The notes below the pieces were generated by a model that did no database searches, had not been told where the DNA came from, and was given only the letters and a program-made list of their open reading frames with translations. Source: Labia minor (lineage: Eukaryota > Arthropoda > Insecta > Dermaptera > Spongiphoridae). From it: DNA of 64,000 bases. Each line of letters starts with the position of its first letter. The first letter of the stretch is position 1. Made by a program: the position numbers and the translations under genes. The stretch spans positions 27,310,221 through 27,374,220 of the forward strand of contig OY720347.1 in the NCBI GenBank assembly GCA_963082975.1, given 5' to 3'. Positions 37,516 through 49,795 of the stretch are shown one piece after another.

Positions 37516-39104
37516 CACTGCTCACAATTTGAAGTGGACCACTGGCAAAAATTCGAATATTTTAATTTTAATTAATAGTTCAACCTTAAAACCTTATTTA
37601 TTCAATAGTAATAGGTTTTGTGCTAAAAATAAAGACACATGAATGAATATTAAATACAACAATTTATTATTTAATATTAAAGAAAAAATAAATTACATTT
37701 AACGTTAAAGAGAATGTTTTTCTTTTTTGTCTAGAAAATCATTTTAATGAAATTGGAAGTCAATTAAATGAAATTTGACCACTTAATAGGATGTTGGGCC
37801 TCCGCTGCTCCGAATTAAAGATTCACACCGACGTTTCATACTCCTTATAAGGCTCAATATGAAATGTTGAGGCAGGGAAGCCCATTCCTCAGTTAATGCC
37901 TCTGCAAGTTGCTCCAAGTTATCTGGACAAGATAAACGCATGTGTAACTGACGTTGGAGTTTATCCCAAACATGCTCGATAGGATTCATATGAGGTGAAC
38001 AAGCGGGCCAGTTCATGCGCGTGATTCCTCGCTCCTGTAAATAAAGATTAACCACCTTGGCTCTATGAGGACGAGCATTATCATCAACAAGAATGAAGTT
38101 TTCCCCAATTTCTTGAGCCAAAGGAACAATAACAGGCCTGAGGACTTTGTCCAGGTACGTTTGTGCGTTCACATGTTCATTCCGGAACAATATCAGCTGG
38201 GTTTTTCGATTACTCGATATCCCTGCCCAGACCATTATTGAACCTCCTCCAAAAGCTCGTACTGGCGCAGTCATACCATCGTTAAATCGCTGGTTTTTCT
38301 CTCTCCACACTCTTGAACGACGATCATGATGTTGGAGAACAAATTTCGATTCATCAGTAAATAAACAGCGGTCCCAATATTCATCAGTCCAACTAACATG
38401 TTCACAAGCCCATTGGAGACGCGCAGCTTTATTTTTCCTCGTTAAAACAACCTTTGGCGCTGGCCTTCTTGCCCTCAAGCCGATTTCGTGGAGACGGTTT
38501 CTAACTGTTTGAGTTGAAATACGAACCCCTGTTGCGTGCTGTAAAGAACTTTGCAGTTGTCGAGCTGTTGAACCTGGTTGTCTAGTGATCTGAATTTTTA
38601 AATATCGGTCTTGTTGAAGGGTAGTTTTCCGAACTCGGCCTCCTCCATGGGTGTATTGAGCTGTACCGGTTTTCTGGTATCGTGTCCATGCTCTGCTGAT
38701 TACTGTGTGAGAGCAACCAAGCCTATGGCCAACTTCACGTTGAGAATGACGTAACTCTAAAAGAGCCAAAGCCCTACCTAAAATTCTTCAGCAGTAAGTC
38801 TTCTTAAAGGCATTTTAACAAGCTGTCTAGTACTTTGGTTAAATAAAAACTAATGCTGATGGTTTCCAATATCAATAAAATGAAATTGGAGTCAAAAAAG
38901 AAAAACATTGTCTTTAAATTTAAATTTATTTAATTAATTTAATTTATTTTTTCTTTAATATTAAATAATAAATTGTTGCATTTAATATTCGTTCATGTAC
39001 AAAACCTATTACTATTGAATAAATAAGGTTTTAAGATCGAACTATTAATTAAAATTAAAATATTCGAATTTTTGCGAGTGGTCCACTTCAAATTGTGAGC
39101 AGTG
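37516..39104 (-). mobile_element. Tc1-like transposon with long terminal inverted repeats
   Basis: The 1589-bp element is bounded by TA on both sides. Its ends are CACTGCTCACAATTTGAAGT and the inverse ACTTCAAATTGTGAGCAGTG. The inverted repeats extend about 235 bp (37516-37755 and 38860-39104) with few mismatches. The right arm lacks a block of about 17 bp present in the left. A nearly full-length transposase lies between on the minus strand. The good state of the repeats suggests a fairly recent insertion. Confidence 0.95.
37783..38813 (-). pseudogene. Tc1-like transposase, frameshifted near the N-terminus
   Basis: The main frame (38769-37783, 328 codons) has paired HTH segments (QREVGHRLGCSHTVISRAW) and then the DDE catalytic core. 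The first Asp is in CLFTDESKF, GGGSIMVWAGIS follows, the second Asp is in LVDDNARPH, and the Glu in NPIEHVWDKL comes 34 residues after that Asp (DD34E). The expected start, ATG at 38813-38811 (MPLRRLTAEEF), is in another frame and meets a stop after 11 codons. Two extra bases (TA at about 38779-38780 on the plus strand) explain the break. The copy therefore probably cannot make full-length transposase. Confidence 0.9.
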
Positions 39105-39164
39105 TATTTAGATCTAGAAAGATGCAGAATACAATATAATGTTTAAAAGCATTCTCTAAATTTG

Positions 39165-39280
39165 GTTATTTTTTACTATCTCGCCATAGATTGTATTGCG
39201 ATCACGAAAATTTTCCATGTCGAGATTTTGATGTTTTTATACGTTTTGAAGGTACCTGAGTCATTTTCACTAAGGTTGAG

Positions 39281-39330
<50 letters not shown>

Positions 39331-39680
39331 TTGTTTGTGTATGTAGACAAGATTACGCAAAAACGGTTTGAACTAGAATAATGAAATTTGGTTTTTCCTC
39401 TAAACTGACCGTAAAAATAAAGATGAAATGTTTGATAGGTTTACACATAATTAAAAATTGTATAAAACTGCTATATATAGAATTTCAGCTTGATTGAAAG
39501 TACCGGAATTTTTTAAATTTTTTAACACGTTTGCTGGCAATCACGTGACGTGGTGCCATCAACAAAGAGCCAAATACGCACTTTTTTAATAAATATTATT
39601 TATTTATTTAATTTACAATTTAATTTTAATTAAATTTAATTTATAAATATAATATATGTTAATTAATCCAATTCAAATTT
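39165..39680 (+). repeat. Interspersed repeat family 1, copy B
   Basis: It matches copy A from TTTTTACTATCTCGCCA through GCGATCACGAAAATTTT and GTAGACAAGATTACGC to the ATCAACAAAGAGCCAAA block and the AT-rich tail. The right end with GACACTCCAG is missing. It contains a TA run followed by a TG run at about 39283-39330. It lies only 60 bp from the Tc1-like element. Confidence 0.75.
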
Positions 39681-39841
39681 TTTAAAATAAATATTCATAT
39701 CTTTATGATTATATTTTAATTTTGATTCTTTATTAATAAATAGTATTATGATTGTAAAATTAAATAAAAAATATTATTTGAAAAAGAAAACATAATAAAA
39801 AGAAGCATTTAACGAGTTCATTGGATTATTTTTTCGCTATG

Positions 39842-39945
39842 AATTGAAACGGGCCGGATTTGAATTCTACAGGTTGTTTGATGCTGACTGGACCGGTTCC
39901 TGGTCTTTCATCTGGAGACGCTGGCTCACCTGCAAACTTAATTTA
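39842..39945. other. Unexplained G/C-rich island
   Basis: On the minus strand an AG acceptor (TTTGCAG) is followed by an open frame reading AGEPASPDERPGTGPVSIKQ and stopping about 15 codons later. On the plus strand one frame gives FDADWTGS, faintly like a copia-type RNase H motif. Neither can be confirmed. Base composition is strikingly unlike the flanks. Confidence 0.3.
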
Positions 39946-42139
39946 TATAGAGTTATTTAAAATCAAGTCGCTTCCTACTTTTAAAATCTATTTTCTGCTT
40001 TTATATATATATATATATATATTTTTTTTTTTTCAAAATATATTATAAACATATTAACTTTTCTAACGTCTTTTTTAAAATTCAATGCCATTTATAAACC
40101 GTTACAAGCTTTTTGAATATCTTTTTAAATAAAATAATTTTTTTTTTCAAATATATTAATTCCAATTATTGCAAACTGAATTAGTTGAAACAATAACATT
40201 ATTTTCCTTCTAAAAATAATTCTTAAAAATCACTTTTTATTAATTAATTTTATATTAACAAATATTATAATATATGAATATTAACCTATTAAAAAAATTA
40301 TAAAATTATATTATATTCAAATAAACAAAAATATGTCCAGAATCTTTAATCAATGTCTTCATCTCTTAAAAATTTAAATATTTAATCATTAAGAAATTCT
40401 TTAACAATTGAAATGCTACCAATTTATTTATTTTTGAAAATCTCAAATTTCTTTTTTTTTTTTTTAATTTTGAATAGAATAGTTTTTCTTAGAATTTCAA
40501 AATTTTCTTATTATCCTTTTAATAATTTACAAAAATAATTATTTATGCAAATGACATAAATAGAGCATAACATACAGACAGACATATAGATGGGCAGACC
40601 AGACGTTATTATGTATTATATTTATAGATTCACGCTTTAAACAACTTTGATTTTTTTTATAATTTAAGTATAGTCAAACAATATATTTGTATATCTATAA
40701 AGAAATGACTTAATTTTTTTCCTCCCAAGCATTTGATTTCATTTATAAATCGAAGAGTAGGCGTCTAATGTTTATAATATAGCTAGTAACATTCTCTAGC
40801 AAAACTCTAAACCACTCCTTGATATGCTAGGTCTGTAATTTCTTAAATGGAAATGATAATTTGCATATTTCAACAATTTGGGTTAGTTTTATCTAAACAA
40901 CTTTAGAAAATTCGTTATTTTTTTTAAATTCTAGTGGATATATATAGCCCTTCAACTTCTCTTTTTCTTGATTTTTACCTTTTCTTTGTTAATTATTTAT
41001 TTTATAATATAAAAATACTAAATAAACAATTTTCTATTTTTCTTTTATTTTTATTATTATCTCTTATCTCCAGGTTGTTCAAATTATTATATGTATATTT
41101 TTACTTTATCATTAATGTCTTTATAGCTATATATCATCATAAAGTTTTATAAATTTTAATTTTTTCTCGTTGACCTTAATTTCAATTCTTCTCAGAATTT
41201 GAGTTTATTTAGTTTATTTGGCGATATAATAAGTTTTACACTCTAATTAAATAGCAAGAAGAGCAGGTTTAAGAGTGATTTTTAAGGTTTTTTTTTTTGT
41301 GATTTTTCTTTAAAATGTCTCCAAGCCATGTTTAAAATCTATTAAAAAATATTTAAAATCGAGTTTTTCTTTTCATATCCATAATTTTATTCAAATTAAA
41401 TCATTGTGAATGACAACAGTCAGAAGTGTTGAGATAATTCGAATGCAAAAACCAAAAATAATATTTTATTTCATATCTATTAAGAATTCCTATAAAATCT
41501 TCTCAAGTTTATTTAAAAAGATCTATTTAAAAAATATGAGTTTTAAAAAATAATATTATAATACTCGAATATAAAAACTTCCATAAAATGGTGATATTGT
41601 GAAAAAGATAAAATAAAATATGCATTCTCTTATGTTTTATGATGTTTTAAAAGATATTTTTAATTTTTAGATTAAATTTTAGTATTTTTGTTATGAAAGT
41701 GAATTTATTTGAAACTTCACATGAACAATATTGATATGAATTTTATCGTTTGTTTTATTTTTATCTTTTTTACCAGGACAAATGAAAGTTATTAAATATG
41801 ATTATATTTTCCTTTCATTTAATAATCCTTTAATATCAACCAGAAAAAAAATATTTTTATATATAGTGATTGAATATAATAAATAATGATCTTTAATTAT
41901 ACATTTTATTAAAATTATTTTATTATTAAATTTCTTGGGGGGGGGGGGGGTAGGTATGCATATTTTTAATTCCACTTCTCTTCCTATACCGAGAGCATTA
42001 ATGGAAATTGCAATCTAATAAAAAATTCATTTTCATTAAATCCTTTTTTACATTATTCAATTTCTAGTTCCAAAATAGAGAAAATTTAAATACAATTTTA
42101 TTTTAAAAATTGATATACATATATGCATTTTTTTCTTAT

Positions 42140-42183
<44 letters not shown>

Positions 42184-42339
42184 TGTTTAAAAAAAATATT
42201 TATTATTCAATATTTTGAAAATATTGGTGTTAGATTTATCTTAGTATTATATTTATAATATCTGTAGTATATTTTAGAATTACATTAATTTTATTGAAAT
42301 TATTTGCAATATTTTATTTCAATTTATTTTACTTTTCAG
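39946..42339. other. AT-rich non-coding sequence with simple repeats
   Basis: It contains a run of 14 G at 41937-41950, which is remarkable in such AT-rich DNA, and an ATT trinucleotide run at about 42144-42183. The 72-codon frame near 40934 is low-complexity. Confidence 0.55.
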
Positions 42340-42419
42340 ACGGAATCAAGATCATGATTCAATCCGGAGGCTGACGCCAACGCTGCAAGGTGTTGTCTCC
42401 TATTTTATAAGGACAACTG
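42340..42419 (+). other. Candidate untranslated exon, perhaps WDR47 5' leader
   Basis: An 80-bp island of balanced base composition lies exactly between an acceptor (ACTTTTCAG) and a donor (GTAAAT). It contains a six-codon upstream frame, ATG ATT CAA TCC GGA GGC TGA. There is no long open frame, as expected of a 5'UTR exon. The next plus-strand acceptor with a coding exon is WDR47 at 54422. The assignment rests on orientation and position only. Confidence 0.45.
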
Positions 42420-45400
42420 GTAAATCGATTTTACTCTTATTTTTAAAAATTAACTTATTATTATTTTTATTTGTTTTAAATCATTGAATTCTAAGTAAAT
42501 ATAAAATAAACTTTGCTTTCATAATATAATATTATAAAATATGACTACAATTTCGTTTAAATACGTGGTTATCACATTCTGTTAACATTGAAAAAACAAC
42601 TACCTAAGCAACCTATCCAAATGTAAACTTTTCTAATTAAAGATATTCTTATTTTTATTGAAAATTGATTTTTAGATTTTTATTCTTACATACAGAAATA
42701 ATACTTAGAACTGTTTAAAAGTAATTTATTAAGACATTTGCTATTTAATCTTTATTAAATGATACATTTTATTACCACACTTGCTCTAAAGATTAGATGT
42801 TTAGCATTCATTAACACCTGCTAATTATCTAAAGAGAGAGATTGTATTTTCAAGGGGTGTTTGCCAATTGTAATTTTTATCCCTTGGCTCGATAAAAGAC
42901 TTGATTTACTAGTAACGTAGCCAAAAGTGTTAGAACTCTTCAATACCAGGTACGTCCTGGTACCGAATAAGCTTAGAAATAAACCTAGAATGTTTCCAAT
43001 TGGAGAATCTGTTTAAGCAATTATAAATATCTAATTTTAAATCATTTTTAACAAGAAAATAAAATCTAACACTTAATTTATCGAAGTTTTTTAAAATTCA
43101 TTTTATTATATTTATAATACAATAAAATAAAATTTTAAAGGAAAAACAAAATCTCATATAATAGTAACTTCTATAAAATGATTTTTTAATATTGTATTAT
43201 ATTTTTATAAATTTTGATTCTATTGTATTATATATATTAAATTTAATCTTCATAAATTTATAATTTTAAAGAAATTATAGACATATTTAAAAATAAATTA
43301 AAAATGGCTCAAAAATGAAAATATGTTCAAAATTATAAATCATATAAGTTTGGGATGTTACATATATTTTTTCTAAAATTGGCTAAAATTATCTTTGTTC
43401 TCAAGAAAATTTAATCTCTCTGAGGACCTATAAAAAAGGCTAAATGCTTTCAAAATGGCTTCCTCCAAAGTATCTTTAATTAACTCTTCCACTATATTAA
43501 TAAAGATCGATAAATATAAAATATGAAACAAATTCATAACTTTAGAATAAAAATGCAAAAATATGTAAAAGGCACGGAGTAAGTTTGTGATGTTCGCACC
43601 AGATTTTTTATATGCATTTTCAAAAACAGTAGCTAATAAATATTTTATTTTTTTATTTTTAAGATTAATCATTTATATATATATTTAAATTCAAATTTAA
43701 ATTTTATTGAAAATTTTTTTAAAAAAGTTTCTACATAAAATTATAAACCATCATAGAAATATATACTTGCTAATTTAAAAATAAACATATTATTTAGTTA
43801 TTTTTAGGATACTTTTTTTAAAAATGAAAAATTTTAATTTTTGTTTGTAGAATTCAAAATCAAAACAATTCCATTTAGCTCACTGTTACCGTTCACTGTC
43901 ACTTGCTTTGCTTGCTTCAATATCTTCTGTACTTGAATACCAAAAAATTTATTAATTAATTTCATGAAATTATTATTTCCAATTTATTTAATATTAAAAT
44001 AAGATATTCGTGTTTCTTTTAAATATCAATTTAATATGAATTAAAGAAAGCGCGAAAGTATTAAATAAATATTAAATTAATTAACATAAAATTAATATAC
44101 TTATTATTAGCTACTTAAATACCTTCTTCTTTCTTTGAAAACTTATAAATTATAAAAATTTTATAAATTCCTATTTTTTCAAAACAAATTTTTATTTCCC
44201 TATTATAAATAATAATTTTTAATTTAATGGTTAATTTTCTTGAAAACTAATTTTAAAAGGCACTGAAAGTGGTTTAAGCAGATAGTAATTAATAAATAAT
44301 AAAAAGACAAAAATTAGATAAGCTATATAGGTAAAAATGTTCAATTAATCTTAATTAATTACTACAATTGTTTGTTTTGTCACATGAGTTTATATGAACG
44401 TCAATTTGTTGACAATAGTTCTGAATTTAATTAACTTGAAGCTCTTCAGTAATAAAGAGGAAAGAGTCAATAACAAACTATTTTAAGAAATTTTTAAACT
44501 TTGTGAGGCAACAATTACAAATCAATTTAATAGAAATAACTAAAATTAATAATCAATTTTATTATTTACTTGTTAATTAATTCTAGGGCAATGTGTAAAT
44601 TTGTCCATTTATATTTGTTTTCGAATTTTAAAAGTACTACAATCATTCTCTAGAGATATTTATAAGAAATATATTTGAGTAGGATATGATCAATCAAACT
44701 TAGAGTGAAATTATCTAGGCGCGGTTCTAAACGATTAGAAAATTTGCTATAATTACTGATTTAGACAAAACATATCAACAGACTAATTGAAATAGCTAGC
44801 TTCGAATCGTTAATGAGATATTGAAGAAAGAAAACCCGTTTACCAGGTGTCACTAATATTTACAACATTTAACTCTTCATTTCTTCTTTCTATTTAATTT
44901 ATTCTTTAAGCTAATGCTTCATTATATTTAAATACATTATTTTAATAATCATACGTTTATATGTACATACGACTTGCAATTAATTTACACAATATATATT
45001 TTTTTATAAAATAATATAAAATATTTTATAAAATAATTATAAAATAATATTAAAAAAAAAATTAATAAATAATTATCAAAATTAATGGAAATCTGAATAA
45101 ATAATGTTATACTTAGAATAATTATAAATTATTTATGACCAAAGTAGGAATTCAAGTCAAAATGCTCCTAATTAAGTCTCGAGACAATATATTTAAGTAA
45201 TTAAATTTAAATAGGGAATTTTTAATTCATGGGTCACCCAACCATATAAAAAATTTAATTTTAATTAAGTGTAGATTTCATTTTCTTTCCTATATTGATT
45301 TTTCTAATGATTAATAACTAAGCAAAAATTTTATTATCTAATAAAAAAAAATCATTCTACATACTTTTAATGGGATTAATTCCATGTTTAATAATTAACG

Positions 45401-45706
45401 TATTGTTTCTTTGTACTCTTTTTATTTAATTTGACGTTAGTGTTAATTGTATGCTTAATTTAACTGATTTCATTATATAATTTGTATAAAAAAATTTTAA
45501 TTTTAATTTTCTACCCTTTTAATGAGTTTTATACTGATTTCATTTTTTTTTCTTTTCTCGCCTAGTTATTAAATTCTTTTGATTATTATTTTATTTTATT
45601 TTTAATTTATATAAAAATAATAGAAAAATAATAATTTTTTCATATTTTTGAAATATATATTTTAAGTAAATTGAGTTCTAAAGCAGGACTGCATTGAGTT
45701 CTAAAG
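42420..45706. other. AT-rich non-coding sequence
   Basis: A 99-codon minus frame at 43373-43672 (ending EELIKDTLEEAILKAFSLFY...) is the only stretch with any protein-like look. It lacks homology I can name. A short perfect hairpin, TACCAGG-TACGT-CCTGGTA, lies near 42946-42964. Confidence 0.4.
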
Positions 45707-45928
45707 CAGCAGTGGTGGGCCGCAACCCCGTGGAATTTCGAAAATGTGACACATAACTATTAATAATTAAATAAGGTCATTGTTAACATTAGTAAATGTA
45801 TTGACTAGTAAAAATTTGCATATAGAAATTTAAAATTATAAATTTAAGCAATCTAAACTAAAAAAAAAATAGGGGGGCCGTGACATATTGATTTGCGTTC
45901 CAAGGTGGCCGTGACTTCAAAAAGTTTG
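45707..45928. mobile_element. Probable hAT-type insertion with 8-bp target duplication
   Basis: TTCTAAAG occurs immediately before (45699-45706) and after (45929-45936) a 222-bp segment that is G/C-rich at both ends: CAGCAGTGGTGGGCCGCAAC on the left, and GTGGCCGTGACTTCAAAAAG near the right. The ends are not good inverted repeats, so the identification rests on the duplication and on the hAT-like CAGTGGTGGGCCGC and CTTCAAAAAGTTTG motifs. TTGAGTTCTAAAGCAG is also duplicated just upstream at 45671. Confidence 0.6.
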
Positions 45929-45936
45929 TTCTAAAG

Positions 45937-48900
45937 AATATATTATTTTTGTATATCTACTATGTAGGGGTATATATATCCTTTAATTGTTGTTGTTTGT
46001 TTAAGTTAAGATGACAAATTTTCGTAACTTGAATAATGTATTGCATTTGGTGATTTTCTTGAGTGAATTCATCAATTTGAGTCCGGAAGATTTATTTCAA
46101 GTGCTTTTAGACTAAAATGGCTAGTCCCCTTGCTTTCACACTGATTACTTAAACCTAGTAAAAAATTCATCATAAATGTTGTATTCCTAATCTAAAGAAA
46201 CAAACAACATCTATTTTATTTACTAGTTAACTTTTGAAAAATACTAATATAAATTTTCGTAATTAAATTAAATTTAACTTAAATTATTGATCGAATATTC
46301 CATAATTTTAAATTTTGTTATGTATATTTTTCAGTGTAGGGATTTGTTGAACATTTTACAGCATTCTGTGATTTATTTAATAATAATTACACAAAGGGTG
46401 TTAGTGAACCTGATAGCATCTACATCATATTTAAGTTTTATTTGTATTGAGTAAGTTGAAGGGAAACTTCCAGTATCTCTTAAATTAGCATTTGCAAATT
46501 TAACTGATATGAGGGAATAATTTTAAATGATTAGATTTATCATGAGATGTAAAACAAAATTGTATATAGCACTAATAACACGAAACAACAACTAGTAGTC
46601 AATTAAGTCCAACTTTTTTAATAAAATACAACATTAGAAAAATTAAAAAATTATCATCTAAAATGTCTAATAAGAAGCGTTGAAATATTCCTTGAGTTTA
46701 TTTATTTTAATTAACTGCTGATAAATGAAATATCCTATGTGCCTTTAATTTATACACTTTATTTAGTAACTCTATTCAAAACAAATATTTTGATTGTATA
46801 AAATAAAGGCACAAAGGAGATTTCAGTCACTTTATACTCCAAAATGTATTCAGGATTCGCGTTGTAGTTTTCACACCGGTTATTTAATTAAATTTCGATA
46901 TATACATTTTTTTTATTATGAGATGACCAGAGCTCGTAAAATATTTACCAACCGGTTTAATTTAATAATTTTATATTTTGTTCTTTTCTCATTAAAAAAT
47001 AATGTAAATTTTAGAGGTTATTTCAAATTTAATTTATTAAAGAACCTAATATCTACAGTTGCATCAAATAAGAAACATTAAATTTCATTTCATCTTATCA
47101 GACCAGAATTAAAATAGAATAAGAATTAGACCTTTTCATCGGATTTCGGTTCATTTTGTTTAAATACTTAAGACTTCGGTCTAAATTTAATTATATCGCT
47201 CGCCTGTCGTTGGATATAATTGGAAAGAGTAGAATGACCTAAAAATTTATTTAAATATCTATACCTCTTTTAAGAATTATATTATTTAGAGATTTTAATT
47301 ATAAATTTTTAAATTATTTATAAAAGATGTTTTTTTTTAATATTTTGAATAAAAAATTCTAAATTTATATATAAATTTTCAGGAAGTTAACTTAAATGAA
47401 TTCAATATTTGTTGACAGTTCAGACAAGGACTAAATAAAGAAGAACCGGATATATGTGTGTTGAATTTTACTTCTTTTACTTCTTTTGGAAGGAAGGAGG
47501 GGTGTTTGTCTATGCTCACTGTCAGCTAACAGACCTCCTTTCTACTCTTATATGTCTCTGAATTTTTAATTATTATAATAGCTTTTGCAAGCATTCCATT
47601 GGAGACCTTTAATGAACTCTCAGTTAGATTTAGTCTAGTGACTGAATGTGAGCAAATCGATTTAAAAATGGACTCACCTTATTATTCCCTTCAAGATCTT
47701 TCCTGGATTTTTCGAAATGTCGAGGCATGTCTGGCTTTAGAATGTATTCAACAACAAACACAAAGGTTTTGAGTATTACTATTAATATGTAAAATAAAAT
47801 TGATCTATGATTGGTTGTCAAATTTAATTTGACATTAAATTCTTTAATATGACAGATATAAAAAAACTAACTTTATAATATATATATACAAATATACTAC
47901 TTCATAATAGAGAATGATCCTACATTTTCAATTAACATAAAAAATTTTACCGTTAGTACTATTTAAAAGAATTTTTTTTAATCCACATTGAATATAGTAA
48001 ATTTCATTCATATTTATTAAATTTTATAATATAATATAATTTAATAAATTACTGTTTATTAAAATAATTATTATTGATAATTTATTAAAACGTCCTATAT
48101 TTGTTTTTTGGTTTTTTTGTACAATCTGGGATATAGAAGGTTGATTTTATAGAACTTAAAAAAGGAATTATTCTATTAATTAAAGAAAATTTTAATTTTG
48201 TTAATTTGGCATATTGGTCCGTTAATTAAAATAATTAAATAATTCATATTACTAGAATTATTTATAAAAATAATTTCAACACAATGATGTAAATAGTTAA
48301 TATTTTATCCAGAATGCTTTTGTTTTATAGGTTTTATCTTTAAATTTACATACATACAAGTATAAAATATAATTTATATTATAACGTGTTAGAGTAAATG
48401 CTTAAAAAAGTTTTAAACATAAAAATTATTCTTATCTTAATCTTTTCAAATTACTAGTTAATTTTTATTGATTCTTTTTTATTACCTACTTGTTTTTAGT
48501 TCAAATAATTATTTGAACTAGAAAAGCCATTACATACAATAGTTTACTTTATAAATATAAAAAATAAATTTGACAAATCACAATTATGAATGTCAAAATA
48601 TGTATTTATTTCATTTTAATTTTACAAAATTGTGTTAATAATTATAACGTTTTCAAGAGAATAGAGAATTAATACATATTATTATTATTATTATCATTAT
48701 TACTATATTTATTTTACTAAAAGAGAAGAAGAATATATATTTATAATCATAAATTTCGTGAATTTCTTGAAAAGATTCAATCTGCTTTACAAATGTATAT
48801 GGAATGTAATGAATGATTACATTTTCTAAGAGCGAAAGGGAGATAGAATTCTCAAGAGGATATTTAAAGAAAGTGAAGTTTTATTATGCTATTATTAATG

Positions 48901-49123
48901 TTATATAGAATGTTTATTTTTAATTCCAACCCGAAACTATAGTCTTAGTTTATACCAAACAAAAATTTCAATGAATTATTTTTAATATTATGTCTTTTGT
49001 CTATAAATATTTATAATTACTTTTTTTATAATTATGAATGATTATGATTAGACAAATAGTAAATATTGTTTGCTATTTTATTAAAATCACAAATCTATCA
49101 TTGTAATATATTCTAAAATAAAC
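45937..49123. other. AT-rich non-coding sequence
   Basis: Open frames at 46794-47081 (+) and 47630-47821 (-) have no supporting splice sites. No gene is called. Confidence 0.45.
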
Positions 49124-49613
49124 TGGAGTGTCTCCACTCGACTATCTCGCAAATTTAAATTGGATTAAATAATATATATTATATTTAAATTAAATTTAAT
49201 TAATTAAATTATAAATTAGAATGAATAAATAATATTTATTAAACTCTTTGTTGATGGCACCACGACAGGTGCTGGCGCGTGATTTGCAGTGTTAAAAAAT
49301 TAAATTCCTGTACTTTCAGCGATTCAATCGAGCTGAAATTCTATATATAGCAGTTTTATACAATTTTTAATCATGTGAAAAATTATCAAAAATATATCTT
49401 TATTTTTACGGTCACTTTAGAGGAAAACAATACCTCCCTTACTATCGTCGGTCGGTAAAAAATGAAAACGTGGTAGGTAATGTCCCTCTCGTGGTTGAGC
49501 TACATTTCTCAAAAGTTGATAGAAAACTACGAATTTTAAATAATGTCCATGTATCAAATTTCATTATTATAGCTCAAACCGTTTTTTTCGTAATCTTGTC
49601 CACACCCACCCAC

Positions 49614-49658
<45 letters not shown>

Positions 49659-49795
49659 CAGATAGACAGACAGAGAGAGAGAGAGACGTTTTTCTCAACT
49701 TTATTTAAAATGATTCAGGAACCTTCAAAACGTATAAAAACATCAAAATCTCGGCATCGAAAATTTTCATGATCTCAATAATATCCTTGGCGAGA
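49124..49795 (-). repeat. Interspersed repeat family 1, copy C (inverted)
   Basis: It is the reverse complement of copy A from CTGGAGTGTCTCCACTCG to TGGCGAGATAGTAAAAA. A TA run and a GACA/GA run occupy about 49616-49687. Unlike copy A, it carries an extra stretch of about 30 bp (49429-49456, AACAATACCTCCCTTACTAT followed by CGTCGGTCGGTA) that is identical to the terminal motif of repeat family 2. Confidence 0.8.

Noticed and set aside
40573..40603. ACAGACAGACATATAGATGG string like the tail of some transposons
   Set aside because: A short simple repeat with no accompanying element structure.
43373..43672. 99-codon minus frame
   Set aside because: Some protein-like segments, but no homology, signal or splice partner. 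Not enough to call a gene.
47630..47821. Minus-strand frame with a faint likeness to an anoctamin C-terminus (VFVVEYILKPDMPRHFEKSR)
   Set aside because: The similarity is weak, no other anoctamin exons were found nearby, and the frame is low-complexity AT-rich.
49470..49772. 100-codon plus frame with a poly Tyr-Ile stretch
   Set aside because: It is a read-through of repeat family 1 copy C and its TA microsatellite.
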